Shown here: piece after piece, positions 6,572 to 15,800 of the stretch
Numbering within the stretch: position 1 is the first letter of the stretch
Layout: each line of letters opens with the position of its first letter
Source: Tritrichomonas foetus
Taxonomy: Eukaryota > Parabasalia > Tritrichomonadida > Tritrichomonadidae
Direction of reading: 5' to 3'
Assembly (NCBI GenBank): GCA_001839685.1
Contig: MLAK01000910.1
Span: forward strand, 22,809 to 48,159
Length of the DNA stretch: 25,351 nt
Notes under the pieces: model-generated
The model's input: only the letters and a program-made list of their open reading frames with translations
Told to the model about the DNA's origin: nothing
Databases searched by the model: none
Translations under genes and position numbers: made by a program

Positions 6572-8479
6572 ATGTTTAATCCAACTCCTCACCATATGAA
6601 ATCGCCTATGGTTTTCAATCGGCAAGGTGGACCACAGCAAATTACTTCTTCCTCCAAAACTAAGCACGCTCTCGCTTTTTTATGCTTATTTGATGGACTT
6701 CGCACGCCATCAATCAGACGCTTAGTTCGAAAGCCTCGAACGATTTGTATGAAGCCATTACTAACATTTGATCCTTCTTTTTATGCACCATCTTCAAAAT
6801 CTTCGCTTCAAGAAACTTATCTCAAATCCGTCAATTGCCCATGTGAAATCGCCGTAGATCCTTCAGTTCAAACAGTACTTAATCTTTTACGCCGACATAC
6901 AACCTCAATGCCACCACAACGCGTTATTTTGCATTATTTTGGACACGGATGTCACCCGCCCATGGCAGATGGCTGCCTTTTCTTTTTCACAGATGACCGA
7001 GCACGCTACAAGCCAATAAAAATCCAAAATATCGTTAACGCTTGCGCCTGTCCTTTATGCATTATATTGGATTGCCCTTTCGCTGGCGTTTTACTGGCTC
7101 ATTTGTCGTCCCGTGCCGATATCTTTGCTTTTTGCGCCTGTTCAGCATGCGAGCAGCTTCCTCTTTCAACAGATGCGCCAATGGATTTATTTTCATCATG
7201 TTTATTAAAACCATTCGATACTGCACTTTTTTGGAGAATGAGGCAAAACTCTTCTATTTACGAAGAGCAAAAAATGCCGCCAGAAGAATGTTGTGAGTTT
7301 TTGAATAATTTATTTATGTCTTTATTAGATTCAATTCTTTTTGATACACAAACAAAAAATAATATTGAATCTTTTACAAGAGACCCATCAATTGCTCAAC
7401 TTACACGTGGTTTCGTCCTCGCCCAAAGAGTTATGCTTTCATTTAATTTACACCCAATTGCACAACCTGATTTGAAGCCAATGGCATCGCATCCATTATG
7501 GGAATTCTGGGATGTTGCACTTGATTTCTCGGTTACTATGGAAAAAGATGAAGCAATTTCAATGATTTTTAAGCTGTTTATATCTTCATTCAAAAAGTTT
7601 CCAAAAAGTGGCTATTTTCCACTTTTTTCATTTTTAATGACGATTCAAGATTACCATGAAAGTGTCTGTCAAGTATTATTTGATTATATGGATTCCACAG
7701 AGGGTGCAGCTGAAAATGCAGCAAGATCATCAATTCCGAAAACAATAATGAAAATGCAAAAACCATCAGCAATTTCTTTATTAATATTAGCTAAAATTCT
7801 ATCAACTGGATCAACTGCACCATTCGATCAACAGACACCTTTTAATTTCGCATCAAGTAGTAACAATAGTGTAATTAAAGCTGGAATGCTTGCAATGTGT
7901 TGTGCATTAAATAATCAATCACTGGCATCTTTCAATCGTCTTACCAACCTTTGTATTGACCATGCTGTTGATTGTGCTCCTTATTCTGCTTTATTCTTAG
8001 GACTTTTAATAGAAAGAGGTGGGCGGCTAATGAATCTTCCTCCTTTTTGTGAAACTTTTGTGAAATTAATAAAAGAAGATACTCGAGATGACGTAAGAGC
8101 TGCTTCTGTTTTTGTTTTGGGTGTTTCGAAAGATACTCAATACATTGAAATGTTAGTTGATTTACTTGCAGATAAGTCACCCTTTGTTCGAGTGCAAAGT
8201 TTCTTTGCATTGCTACAAATGATGCAAGTTGCACCAAATAAAGAAATCTTTCCGAAAATGAAAGCTTTACAAAATGATACAGATCAAATATGTAAAAATG
8301 CAGTAATTGATGCAATTCCAACACTGGAATTGATTGAAGCGAATGCTGATGATGCTTTTGGTGTAAAACCTGTATGCTTTAGCTTAAATGGAATCTTACA
8401 GAACCTTACATTAAGTGTTAGATCACCCGGATTTATGAAACGATATGAGAAAAATGTGTTTGAGTTGAAACAAAAATAA
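6572..8479 (+). CDS. Raptor-like TORC1 scaffold protein, short form
   Basis: Raptor is the substrate-recruiting subunit of TOR complex 1. Residues about 30-190 match the Raptor N-terminal conserved (RNC) caspase-like domain: RVILHYFGHG with His125, the segment YKPIKIQNIVNACACP, and IILDCPFAG with Cys168, equivalent to HYNGHG and DCSNAG of animal and fungal Raptor. The His/Cys pair of the caspase-like fold is kept. Around residues 305-320 the string HPLWEFWDVALDFS matches the family HPLW-x-WDLAVD motif. The rest is helical and HEAT/armadillo-like (for example RDDVRAASVFVLGV). At 635 residues it is about half the usual Raptor length, and no WD40 propeller follows in any frame before the next gene. 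The start is the first ATG of the frame. It implies a TORC1 pathway; loss of the propeller is the odd point. Confidence 0.88.
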   Translation: MFNPTPHHMKSPMVFNRQGGPQQITSSSKTKHALAFLCLFDGLRTPSIRRLVRKPRTICMKPLLTFDPSFYAPSSKSSLQETYLKSVNCPCEIAVDPSVQTVLNLLRRHTTSMPPQRVILHYFGHGCHPPMADGCLFFFTDDRARYKPIKIQNIVNACACPLCIILDCPFAGVLLAHLSSRADIFAFCACSACEQLPLSTDAPMDLFSSCLLKPFDTALFWRMRQNSSIYEEQKMPPEECCEFLNNLFMSLLDSILFDTQTKNNIESFTRDPSIAQLTRGFVLAQRVMLSFNLHPIAQPDLKPMASHPLWEFWDVALDFSVTMEKDEAISMIFKLFISSFKKFPKSGYFPLFSFLMTIQDYHESVCQVLFDYMDSTEGAAENAARSSIPKTIMKMQKPSAISLLILAKILSTGSTAPFDQQTPFNFASSSNNSVIKAGMLAMCCALNNQSLASFNRLTNLCIDHAVDCAPYSALFLGLLIERGGRLMNLPPFCETFVKLIKEDTRDDVRAASVFVLGVSKDTQYIEMLVDLLADKSPFVRVQSFFALLQMMQVAPNKEIFPKMKALQNDTDQICKNAVIDAIPTLELIEANADDAFGVKPVCFSLNGILQNLTLSVRSPGFMKRYEKNVFELKQK

Positions 8480-8768
8480 TGTTTTTTTATACAGTTTTGC
8501 GTTTTTTGTTGATTAGAGATAGATAAAAAATATGCTAAATTTTTTATGAATATATTACTTAATAGTGTTATATATAAAAAATATATTAATATGATCATAG
8601 CTTTATTTGATTTTTCAATTGTTTCTAAATTTCGTCGCTCGTTTTGGCAGATTGTGAAGAAATTTATCCTGAATGAAGAAATATTGCTCTCAGAAAATAA
8701 TAATTTAAGAAAAATTCAAGTGTAGAATCAGCATACATAATATTTTAATACAAATTTATCAGGTTGTC
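8480..8768. other. Convergent intergenic region
   Basis: The two flanking genes end toward each other here. The sequence is very AT-rich, with T runs at the start that may serve 3'-end formation. No gene or strong structure is visible. Confidence 0.4.
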
Positions 8769-10166
8769 TCATTGAGATCTCTCAAGAACATTTAAATGTT
8801 CTTTATTATGGGTTTTATTATCTTCTTTACTTGGTTCATTGTTTGTTTTTTGATTTTGTTCTTTATTATTTGCTTTGTTAGTAAAGAATTTGTTAGCTTC
8901 ATTTAGCTTTTTAATATTTTCTCGAAGTTGGTATATTTCCAATTCATCTTGTTTTTGTAATTCATCCTGTTTCGCCTTTTCTTGTTCCTTTTTTATATTT
9001 TCTTGTATTTCACGTTGTTTCTCCTTTTCTTGTTCGTCTTTTATTTCGTTTTTAATGATCGGCACTTCTTTTATTTCTTCTTCACCGACTTCGTTATCTG
9101 CTTCAATGACTGTATTATGATCCTTGCTTATTGTCATTTTCTTACCGCCATATGTCCAATGTTTATCCTGAATTAAGAAGAAAGTTTCAGGCCAATCTTT
9201 TATGTTGATATTGGGTCGAACTGTCATTGGAAGGTCTAAGGCTATAAACATTCCAGAGTACCTAAAAAGGTGTTGTGTGTGTTGTGCTTCTCTGAAATTT
9301 GCATAGTCGGTTCGGTAGAGATGTATTGCTAAATCAGGCATAGTATTTCGATATTCATTTTTCACACGAATCAAAAATTGGTTAAAACAGGCATTTCCAA
9401 TTCTGTATATTGCATTCATATGCATGTGATAGTGAGATCTGTCAAAATGGTCATGTCGTTGGGATGATGTCATTGCGCCTAAAACCCAAAATGGTTCAGA
9501 ATGGAGATAGTGATAGAGTCTGGCTAACCAATTTGGATGAATTGGTGAAACACTCGCATCCATCCAAATGATGTGCGTGTAGCTACTTACAAGCTTTGAT
9601 GGAATGACGCCATAGAAAAGATCACGCACAGTTATTGTGGTTGGTAGATCAAGTTGCCGAAGGCTTTTGAAATGGATGTTATGGAAGCATTTTCTGACAG
9701 CCTTCTTTTGTGACTTTTTAGGAATCTTTTTAGGTGCCAAGCTACTTTCAATTTCCCTTCTAATATGCGGGTGCTTCTTATCATCGCCAATGAAGAAAAA
9801 AATTATATCTGTTCGAAATATCTCCTGTGGGTTGTGACTCAGATTTAAAACATCGCACGGTCGAAATCCTGGCTCAAGCCATGTCTGTAGTTTGAGTTTG
9901 ATGAGATCGAATTGCGTTATATCAAAAGGGATAAAAATCCCGAGTTTCGGATCAACTTCTTTATCTTGAATCGGTTTATGACACTGTCTATATAATTGAT
10001 CGATTTCCGCATCGGAGAGAATGTTTTTATTCGTTATCGGATGACCTGATAATGACCACAAAATTATAAAAATAACAGTAGCGACGGCTGAAAATAACAA
10101 AAGACGAATATAGCGAAACCTAGGCAAGAAAAAAGTTTCTAAAAAGGAACTCATGTGCCTCGCCAT
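8769..10166 (-). CDS. Type II membrane glycosyltransferase-like protein
   Basis: The 465-residue protein has a short basic cytosolic N-terminus, one membrane anchor at about residues 20-39 (IRLLLFSAVATVIFIILWSL) and a large lumenal part, the typical Golgi glycosyltransferase plan. Residues about 60-335 look like a GT-A-type catalytic domain: strands such as DIIFFFIGDD and then YTHIIWMDASVSPIHPNWL, which sits where GT-A enzymes carry the DxD metal site followed by a proline and a tryptophan segment. Here the motif is Asp203-Ala-Ser205, so the second acidic residue is missing. Donor and acceptor are unknown. Residues about 355-465 are an unusual highly charged tail rich in Glu, Lys, Asn and Gln. 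A TCACAT just upstream (10171-10176) could be an initiator. The N-terminal Met choice is between residues 1 and 5. Confidence 0.7.
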   Translation of the reverse strand: MARHMSSFLETFFLPRFRYIRLLLFSAVATVIFIILWSLSGHPITNKNILSDAEIDQLYRQCHKPIQDKEVDPKLGIFIPFDITQFDLIKLKLQTWLEPGFRPCDVLNLSHNPQEIFRTDIIFFFIGDDKKHPHIRREIESSLAPKKIPKKSQKKAVRKCFHNIHFKSLRQLDLPTTITVRDLFYGVIPSKLVSSYTHIIWMDASVSPIHPNWLARLYHYLHSEPFWVLGAMTSSQRHDHFDRSHYHMHMNAIYRIGNACFNQFLIRVKNEYRNTMPDLAIHLYRTDYANFREAQHTQHLFRYSGMFIALDLPMTVRPNINIKDWPETFFLIQDKHWTYGGKKMTISKDHNTVIEADNEVGEEEIKEVPIIKNEIKDEQEKEKQREIQENIKKEQEKAKQDELQKQDELEIYQLRENIKKLNEANKFFTNKANNKEQNQKTNNEPSKEDNKTHNKEHLNVLERSQ

Positions 10167-10801
10167 CGGTATGTGACATTTGAACTGAAATGATAGAAAA
10201 ATATTGAATTGTTACTTTTTGCTGATTGATTGATAGTGACAATGTATTCAAAGTTTCAATATCAACAGTCTACATATTTGAATGAATTTGAATTGGCCTA
10301 TTAAAAAAATTAGTGGTTTTTTAACATCATTTCACCACATATATGGTCAAATCATTATTGTAATAATCATTAAATTTCCTGCTTTCTTATTGATATATTC
10401 AATGTATTTCCCCATATAATGAATTTTTTGTTTCTTTAGTTTGAGTACGATGAAAAATTACGAAAACGAAATTCTTATCATTTGGTCAAAAATTTCTCAA
10501 TCTCAACATTTGATGCTTATTCTTCTAGAATAACTAAGTGTTATCTTATTTGCTTATTTATTCCGATATTTCAAGTACATCATCCAAAACAGCTCGTTAT
10601 CAAAGTCTCGAATATTACACTACTTTTCGCAAAAAGTTTCAGAGTGTGAATGCTTTTGATAGTTTATCTGATTTTTTGGCACTTTTGCACTTTTTGTAAA
10701 AAATAAATGAATGTAATAGATTTTATTGCTACTTTTTCTATAATTTCTTTCAAAATTTAATAACTTTATACATCTCTGAAATTGTTTTGAAAAAAAAGTA
10801 A
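10167..10801. other. Divergent intergenic region, promoters of two genes
   Basis: About 635 bp separates the glycosyltransferase-like and RasGAP genes, which diverge. Initiator-like TCACAT and TCATTT (reverse strand, 10171-10176 and 10188-10193) lie before the glycosyltransferase start. A 7-bp inverted repeat, TTATTCT and AGAATAA with a 3-nt loop, lies near 10517-10533. Several T runs occur. I find no RNA gene and no credible coding frame. Confidence 0.4.
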
Positions 10802-12598
10802 ATGATGTCTTTACCTTTTGCACTTAAAGGCAGCTATATTTTATACGGCATCGACGGAAATGAAGAAATTGAGAAACCCGAACCTGTCGCCCCACCTTCA
10901 TTAGAGCGTAGCCAGGTTTGTGATTATATCGCGGCAAACTCGCCAGAAGAGTTTTCTTTGATTGATCTCCTCAATCAAATTGAGCAAGACCATGTCGATC
11001 ACAAAAACAACTATTATTTGGATATTTTCAGTATTGCTTTAATTCCGAAGGCTGATCTCAAATCGCCCAAAGAAAGGATTCAATTCCTCAAAAACATTCT
11101 CAACAACTTATTCACGCGTGAACAGATCGATACATGCGGAGCCGGTCGTGCGAACGTTGCTTTAAATTCATTGACAGAATGGCAAAGGTTTATCCTCTCG
11201 GCTTCGCTCCAGCATTTCGAGAGGATTCTCAAAATTGACGGCGTTTATCAAAGTGACATAGACAGGAAAAATTATGTCAGAAATGTTTTACAATTGTTTG
11301 TTCCTCCATTTTTGCGGCCTCCAGAAATTGTGCGAGTTGTTTCGCCTGTCACTTTGATTGATGGCACAATGGATATCTCTAAACCATCAAAAGTTTACAT
11401 TACAGTCACTTCACCGAAAAACATCACACTTGAATCTCAAGACTTATTAATTTGTAGTAAATTGAATTTCAATAGCTCTGATTATGTTGGTGATGATAAA
11501 ATTCAATTAACATCAGCTGATATCACCACCAATAAATTCGTCCTCGGCTATAAGTCTCTTTCAAAAGAGACATGGAATAATATTTTATGGCCAGTCGTCG
11601 GCGTCCAACGAAGTGCTTCACAATCAGTTGTTGATTCATGTCTTGCTTATGGAAAAGCTAAGAAGCTATCACCTGCAGCTGTCTCTTGCATGGCTAGGGT
11701 TGTTGCCACTACAGATTATCGATTTTTATTCGCTTTATATAACGTTCTCGACACAGAAATTAATTCATTAAACACTGTTTTCAATAGTGTGTTGAATTTT
11801 TATGCATTTCATTCAAAACACCTTCAGTTGATGAAATTCTTGTGTTTTTATGAACTCCAAAGAACAGAAAACACAAATGAAATCTTCAGACAGAATAATA
11901 ACTTTATCCGAAGTATTAATCTTTTCATGAGACGCGTTAGTGATAAATATCTAAATACTACGATTAAAGACTTATACTTCCTGATCGCCAAAATGCCACA
12001 ATGGAAGCTTGAGAATCCAGATGAAAAAGATTGTGAAATCTTAACAAGTTGCCTTCAACAATTCTGGCAGAGAATGATTGAAACAGTCGATACAATTCCA
12101 CCAAGTATCAGAAATATTTGTAGATACCTCAGGATTGCATCAGAATTGCTTTTCCGTGAAAAGAACTTAAATCATCGTGCAATTTATGGTGTTTTCCTAT
12201 TGAGATTCACTTTTGTTGTTTTGGTCTCGCCAATGGAGTTTGGAGTTAATATGGAAGATGATCCAGTTGGTTATGCAAAAGTTACACAGTTTACTAAAGT
12301 TCTTGCATTTTCTGGACAATTTATGAAGCTTGGAAAAAATGAAGAAAGTCCAAAAGCTGTCTTGAATCCAGCAATTGAAGAAACAAATGAACTCGTTCTT
12401 GAATTTTATGAGAAATTGTGTCTCCCTGTTGAAGCAGATGATGTTCCGGTGTCTCAGGAAGATCTTTCATTGACGACTATCGACTTTTGCAAGTTTGTCC
12501 AAAACTTCAAAGAACCAATTCTTTCATATGATCAAGAAAACTCATATTCATACATATTTGTAGATGAAATTATTTCTGAATTTTTAACAAATTATTGA
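10802..12598 (+). CDS. RasGAP-domain protein
   Basis: RasGAPs speed GTP hydrolysis by Ras-type GTPases through an arginine finger. Residues about 300-540 of this 598-residue protein carry the domain. The finger region reads NEIFRQNNNFIRSINLFMRRV with Arg363 at the finger position, matching the TLFRxxxLAS pattern of p120GAP and neurofibromin. The second hallmark, the FLRF-x-xPAI-x-SP motif, appears as FLLRFTFVVLVSP with Arg468, which normally steadies the finger loop, so both key arginines are present and the domain may be active. The usual proline-alanine in that motif is replaced. The N-terminal 290 residues are not recognised; they contain no PH, C2 or SH2 signature that I can see. The frame opens with two successive ATGs; I use the first. 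It converges on the cyclase gene with about 200 bp between. Confidence 0.85.
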   Translation: MMSLPFALKGSYILYGIDGNEEIEKPEPVAPPSLERSQVCDYIAANSPEEFSLIDLLNQIEQDHVDHKNNYYLDIFSIALIPKADLKSPKERIQFLKNILNNLFTREQIDTCGAGRANVALNSLTEWQRFILSASLQHFERILKIDGVYQSDIDRKNYVRNVLQLFVPPFLRPPEIVRVVSPVTLIDGTMDISKPSKVYITVTSPKNITLESQDLLICSKLNFNSSDYVGDDKIQLTSADITTNKFVLGYKSLSKETWNNILWPVVGVQRSASQSVVDSCLAYGKAKKLSPAAVSCMARVVATTDYRFLFALYNVLDTEINSLNTVFNSVLNFYAFHSKHLQLMKFLCFYELQRTENTNEIFRQNNNFIRSINLFMRRVSDKYLNTTIKDLYFLIAKMPQWKLENPDEKDCEILTSCLQQFWQRMIETVDTIPPSIRNICRYLRIASELLFREKNLNHRAIYGVFLLRFTFVVLVSPMEFGVNMEDDPVGYAKVTQFTKVLAFSGQFMKLGKNEESPKAVLNPAIEETNELVLEFYEKLCLPVEADDVPVSQEDLSLTTIDFCKFVQNFKEPILSYDQENSYSYIFVDEIISEFLTNY

Positions 12599-12802
12599 GT
12601 AACGTGAAAGCAGTAAATCATGACAATATTTGTGGTATGTTTTTTTATTTTTTATTTTTTTACCTCTTAGTACTTTCTTTTCTATTTCTTTGATCCATTC
12701 CTAAAAACTATCATCATGATTCATGATTGATAAAACGTTAAAAAAAAGCTACATCCAAAAGGTAATATTCCAAAAAATGTTAAAAAAACGCATTTAATAT
12801 AA

Positions 12803-15800
12803 CTATGATGATGTTTCTCTACATACAAGGTATGTAATAACTTTTCCTCCTTTAATTTCGGTTTCTCCTCTTTCTTTAACATCAAAATTACCTCCATAAA
12901 TTAATTCATAAACAGCCCGAGATATATAAACACGCATTGGCACACCATGGTGTTCCATTTGCTGTGCCATATTAATTGTTGGGCCTAAAATCTCAAATGT
13001 TGGCTTTTTGGTTCCTAAAACACCAGCAACAATCGGTCCACCAGTGTTAACACCAATTCGGATTTGCAAAGTTTCATTTATTTGTTTGTTCAATTTTTCG
13101 AGTGTATCAATGCAGTCTAGTCCAAAACACACTACATCTTTGGCATGTTGTGATGGCTGATTGATTTCTGCAAAAATTCCACCAGCTGCCATGTAACAAT
13201 CTCCAATACATTTTATTTTTGTCATTTGTGGACGAGAGTTTACAAGAGCATCTATTTCTTTAAATAGTAAATTTAAAGTTTTCATTACTGTTGCTGCAGG
13301 TAATGAGCCACACCATGGTGTAAAGGATACAATATCCATGAAGAAAATAGTTGCAGATTGAACAGCAAAAGAAATATTTTTTTCTCCTGCTTGAACTCGA
13401 TGAACAAGACGAGCAGGAAGAATAGATGCTAACAGTCGGTCACTTTTACTTCTTTCATCTGTGATTAATTGATTATACATAAAAGTTTGGGTAATATCAC
13501 GAGAGGTTGCAATAATAGCATCACTGATAGAATTGATTGTGAGTTCAATTTTAGAAAGGTTGCCATCTGGTTTTACAAATGATACCTCCTTATCACAATT
13601 CATTTTTTGATTGACTCCAAAGTAGGATTCAAATGGATTCTCTTCTTTAAATCTTTTTCCAAATTCCACAATGTTGGTATTCACGATTTCATGATCTTCA
13701 AGTTCAAATATTCTTTCAGTAGCATAGTTGATACTCATAATTTTGCCATCAAGATTACATATAATAACAGAATCAGGAATATCTTTCACTAGTTTATCAT
13801 AAAATTCGGAATTTCGAGTTGTCGAGTCAACTTGGCGAGTTTTAAAATTCCCTCCAAGAATTGATGATATATGGCTATTGGATACAATAATATTTCCAGG
13901 GCAATGGAGTAATAATTTCAATGCAAATTTTTGTCTTTCTTCAGATTTATTAATCGAATATATAAATACTATTTCGATAATAACGGCTATCAGCAAAATT
14001 CCAAACGAAAAACCAGTGACCATTGGAACATCTCGATTTAAAGAATCAACAACCATAGGAATAATTTGAGAAAACATCGGTGCAAAATATTCATTGAATA
14101 TGTGAACTTGATTCATATGCCACAAATGGGCTAAATATACGTCATCACCACCATATATATGGGATTTATTAGCATTATATTTATAATATAATGAATTTAC
14201 CATCATTTGTGTGAAAGCTGTTATTAAATCGGAGGAAAAGCAACCATATATTTCGTGAAGAGTTGTTGGAATATCATCATCACAATCTAGATTTGAAGAA
14301 CCATATGCAATATTAATACCTAGTGACTGAAAAGAAACAGCATCAAGTGAATCATCACCAAATCTCACAGCTTGGTATGTAGTTGTAGCTCTCTCTTGCC
14401 ATTCTGGTATAACACTAATTATTCTATCAATAGAAAAGCCTTGCATATGATATGAAATATAGGGATGAAAAGCTGCTGGAAGCATACAAACTAATAACAC
14501 TGTCGCCAAATCATATGAATAGGATGCCATAATAAAATCTATGTGAGGTGCAGATTTCATCAGATGGTTGATTGTACTGGTGACTAAATTGCAGTTAATT
14601 ACAGTAATTATTATATGACATACAATAATTAATAGTGTGCATATTCCCCAAAGCATATCATCATTTGAACTCCCACTTGCAGAATCAGAACTAGAAAATA
14701 TCTTTAACATATTCTCCTCTTGTTTATTTACATCTTCATTTCTAGTATAACTTTGCTGTAATTCATCATCTTCTTCCTTCTTCAGTATTTTAAAAGAGTC
14801 AGCGATGTGTGAGACAACATTTTTTGGTAGAGCCGTTAAACATCTAAAAATTAATTCTTTATTATTAGCAACATTATAGGATATCAAAATCATACATAGA
14901 ACATATACAGCAACATTAAAAAGTATGATTACGACTAAAATGATTGTAACATAGCGATTAGTTGATCTTCCATGACTAATAATAAAATTTCGAACAATAT
15001 TTAGTGCTTCACTTAAGTCATTTGTAACTAATCGAATGTTATTTACTGGAGTAGTCATAAACTTGGAAAGCATTACATTTTCTTCCATGATGAATGTTTC
15101 ATCTGTTAGTTGTCTAAAAAGAACTATATATTCAGAAATTGCATTTTTTGCTGAAATTTTATTTGAAGTGCGATTTATAATGAATGAAGATGCGTTTGTT
15201 GTGGTAATGTCGTATCCTTCCAAAAATGTTGGGTTAGAAAAATAAGTAAACGAAATTTTTTCACCAAATATTAATTGCCTTAATTCATCCATACTTTCAT
15301 CACCAATTTTAAATGAACTAAGTTTCGAAAGTTCTGGAAGAAGATCAGTTAATCTTTGAATAATATAATCTGTTTGAACCTTTGAATCATATGAATTACC
15401 AAAATAGTTTGGAGGATCTTCAAATCCTTGGTCAGTTATATTTAATGAACTTAGCATTGGAAGTACCTTAATTCCATTGTAAATTTCTGGTGATTCAATT
15501 GGAGTAGACATATCAAACTCTAAATGTAGGTTTTCACAGACATAGTGATAGGAATTTGAGACAACTTGAAATAAACGAGCTCTTATCAAGGAAATATCAT
15601 AAATAAAATCGAGAGGCTCTGCATTGTCTCCAATAAAAATTGGAATATACAATGCCAAAAATATTACTGGTATGATAAATAAAATCAATAGGGTGATTAT
15701 TCGCATTGCCCTTGCCCACCAATAGGCGGGAATTGTAAGATTGTGAATTGCATCTCTAACTGATATTCTTAACTCAGCATCAAGTGCTGCATGCTCATCA

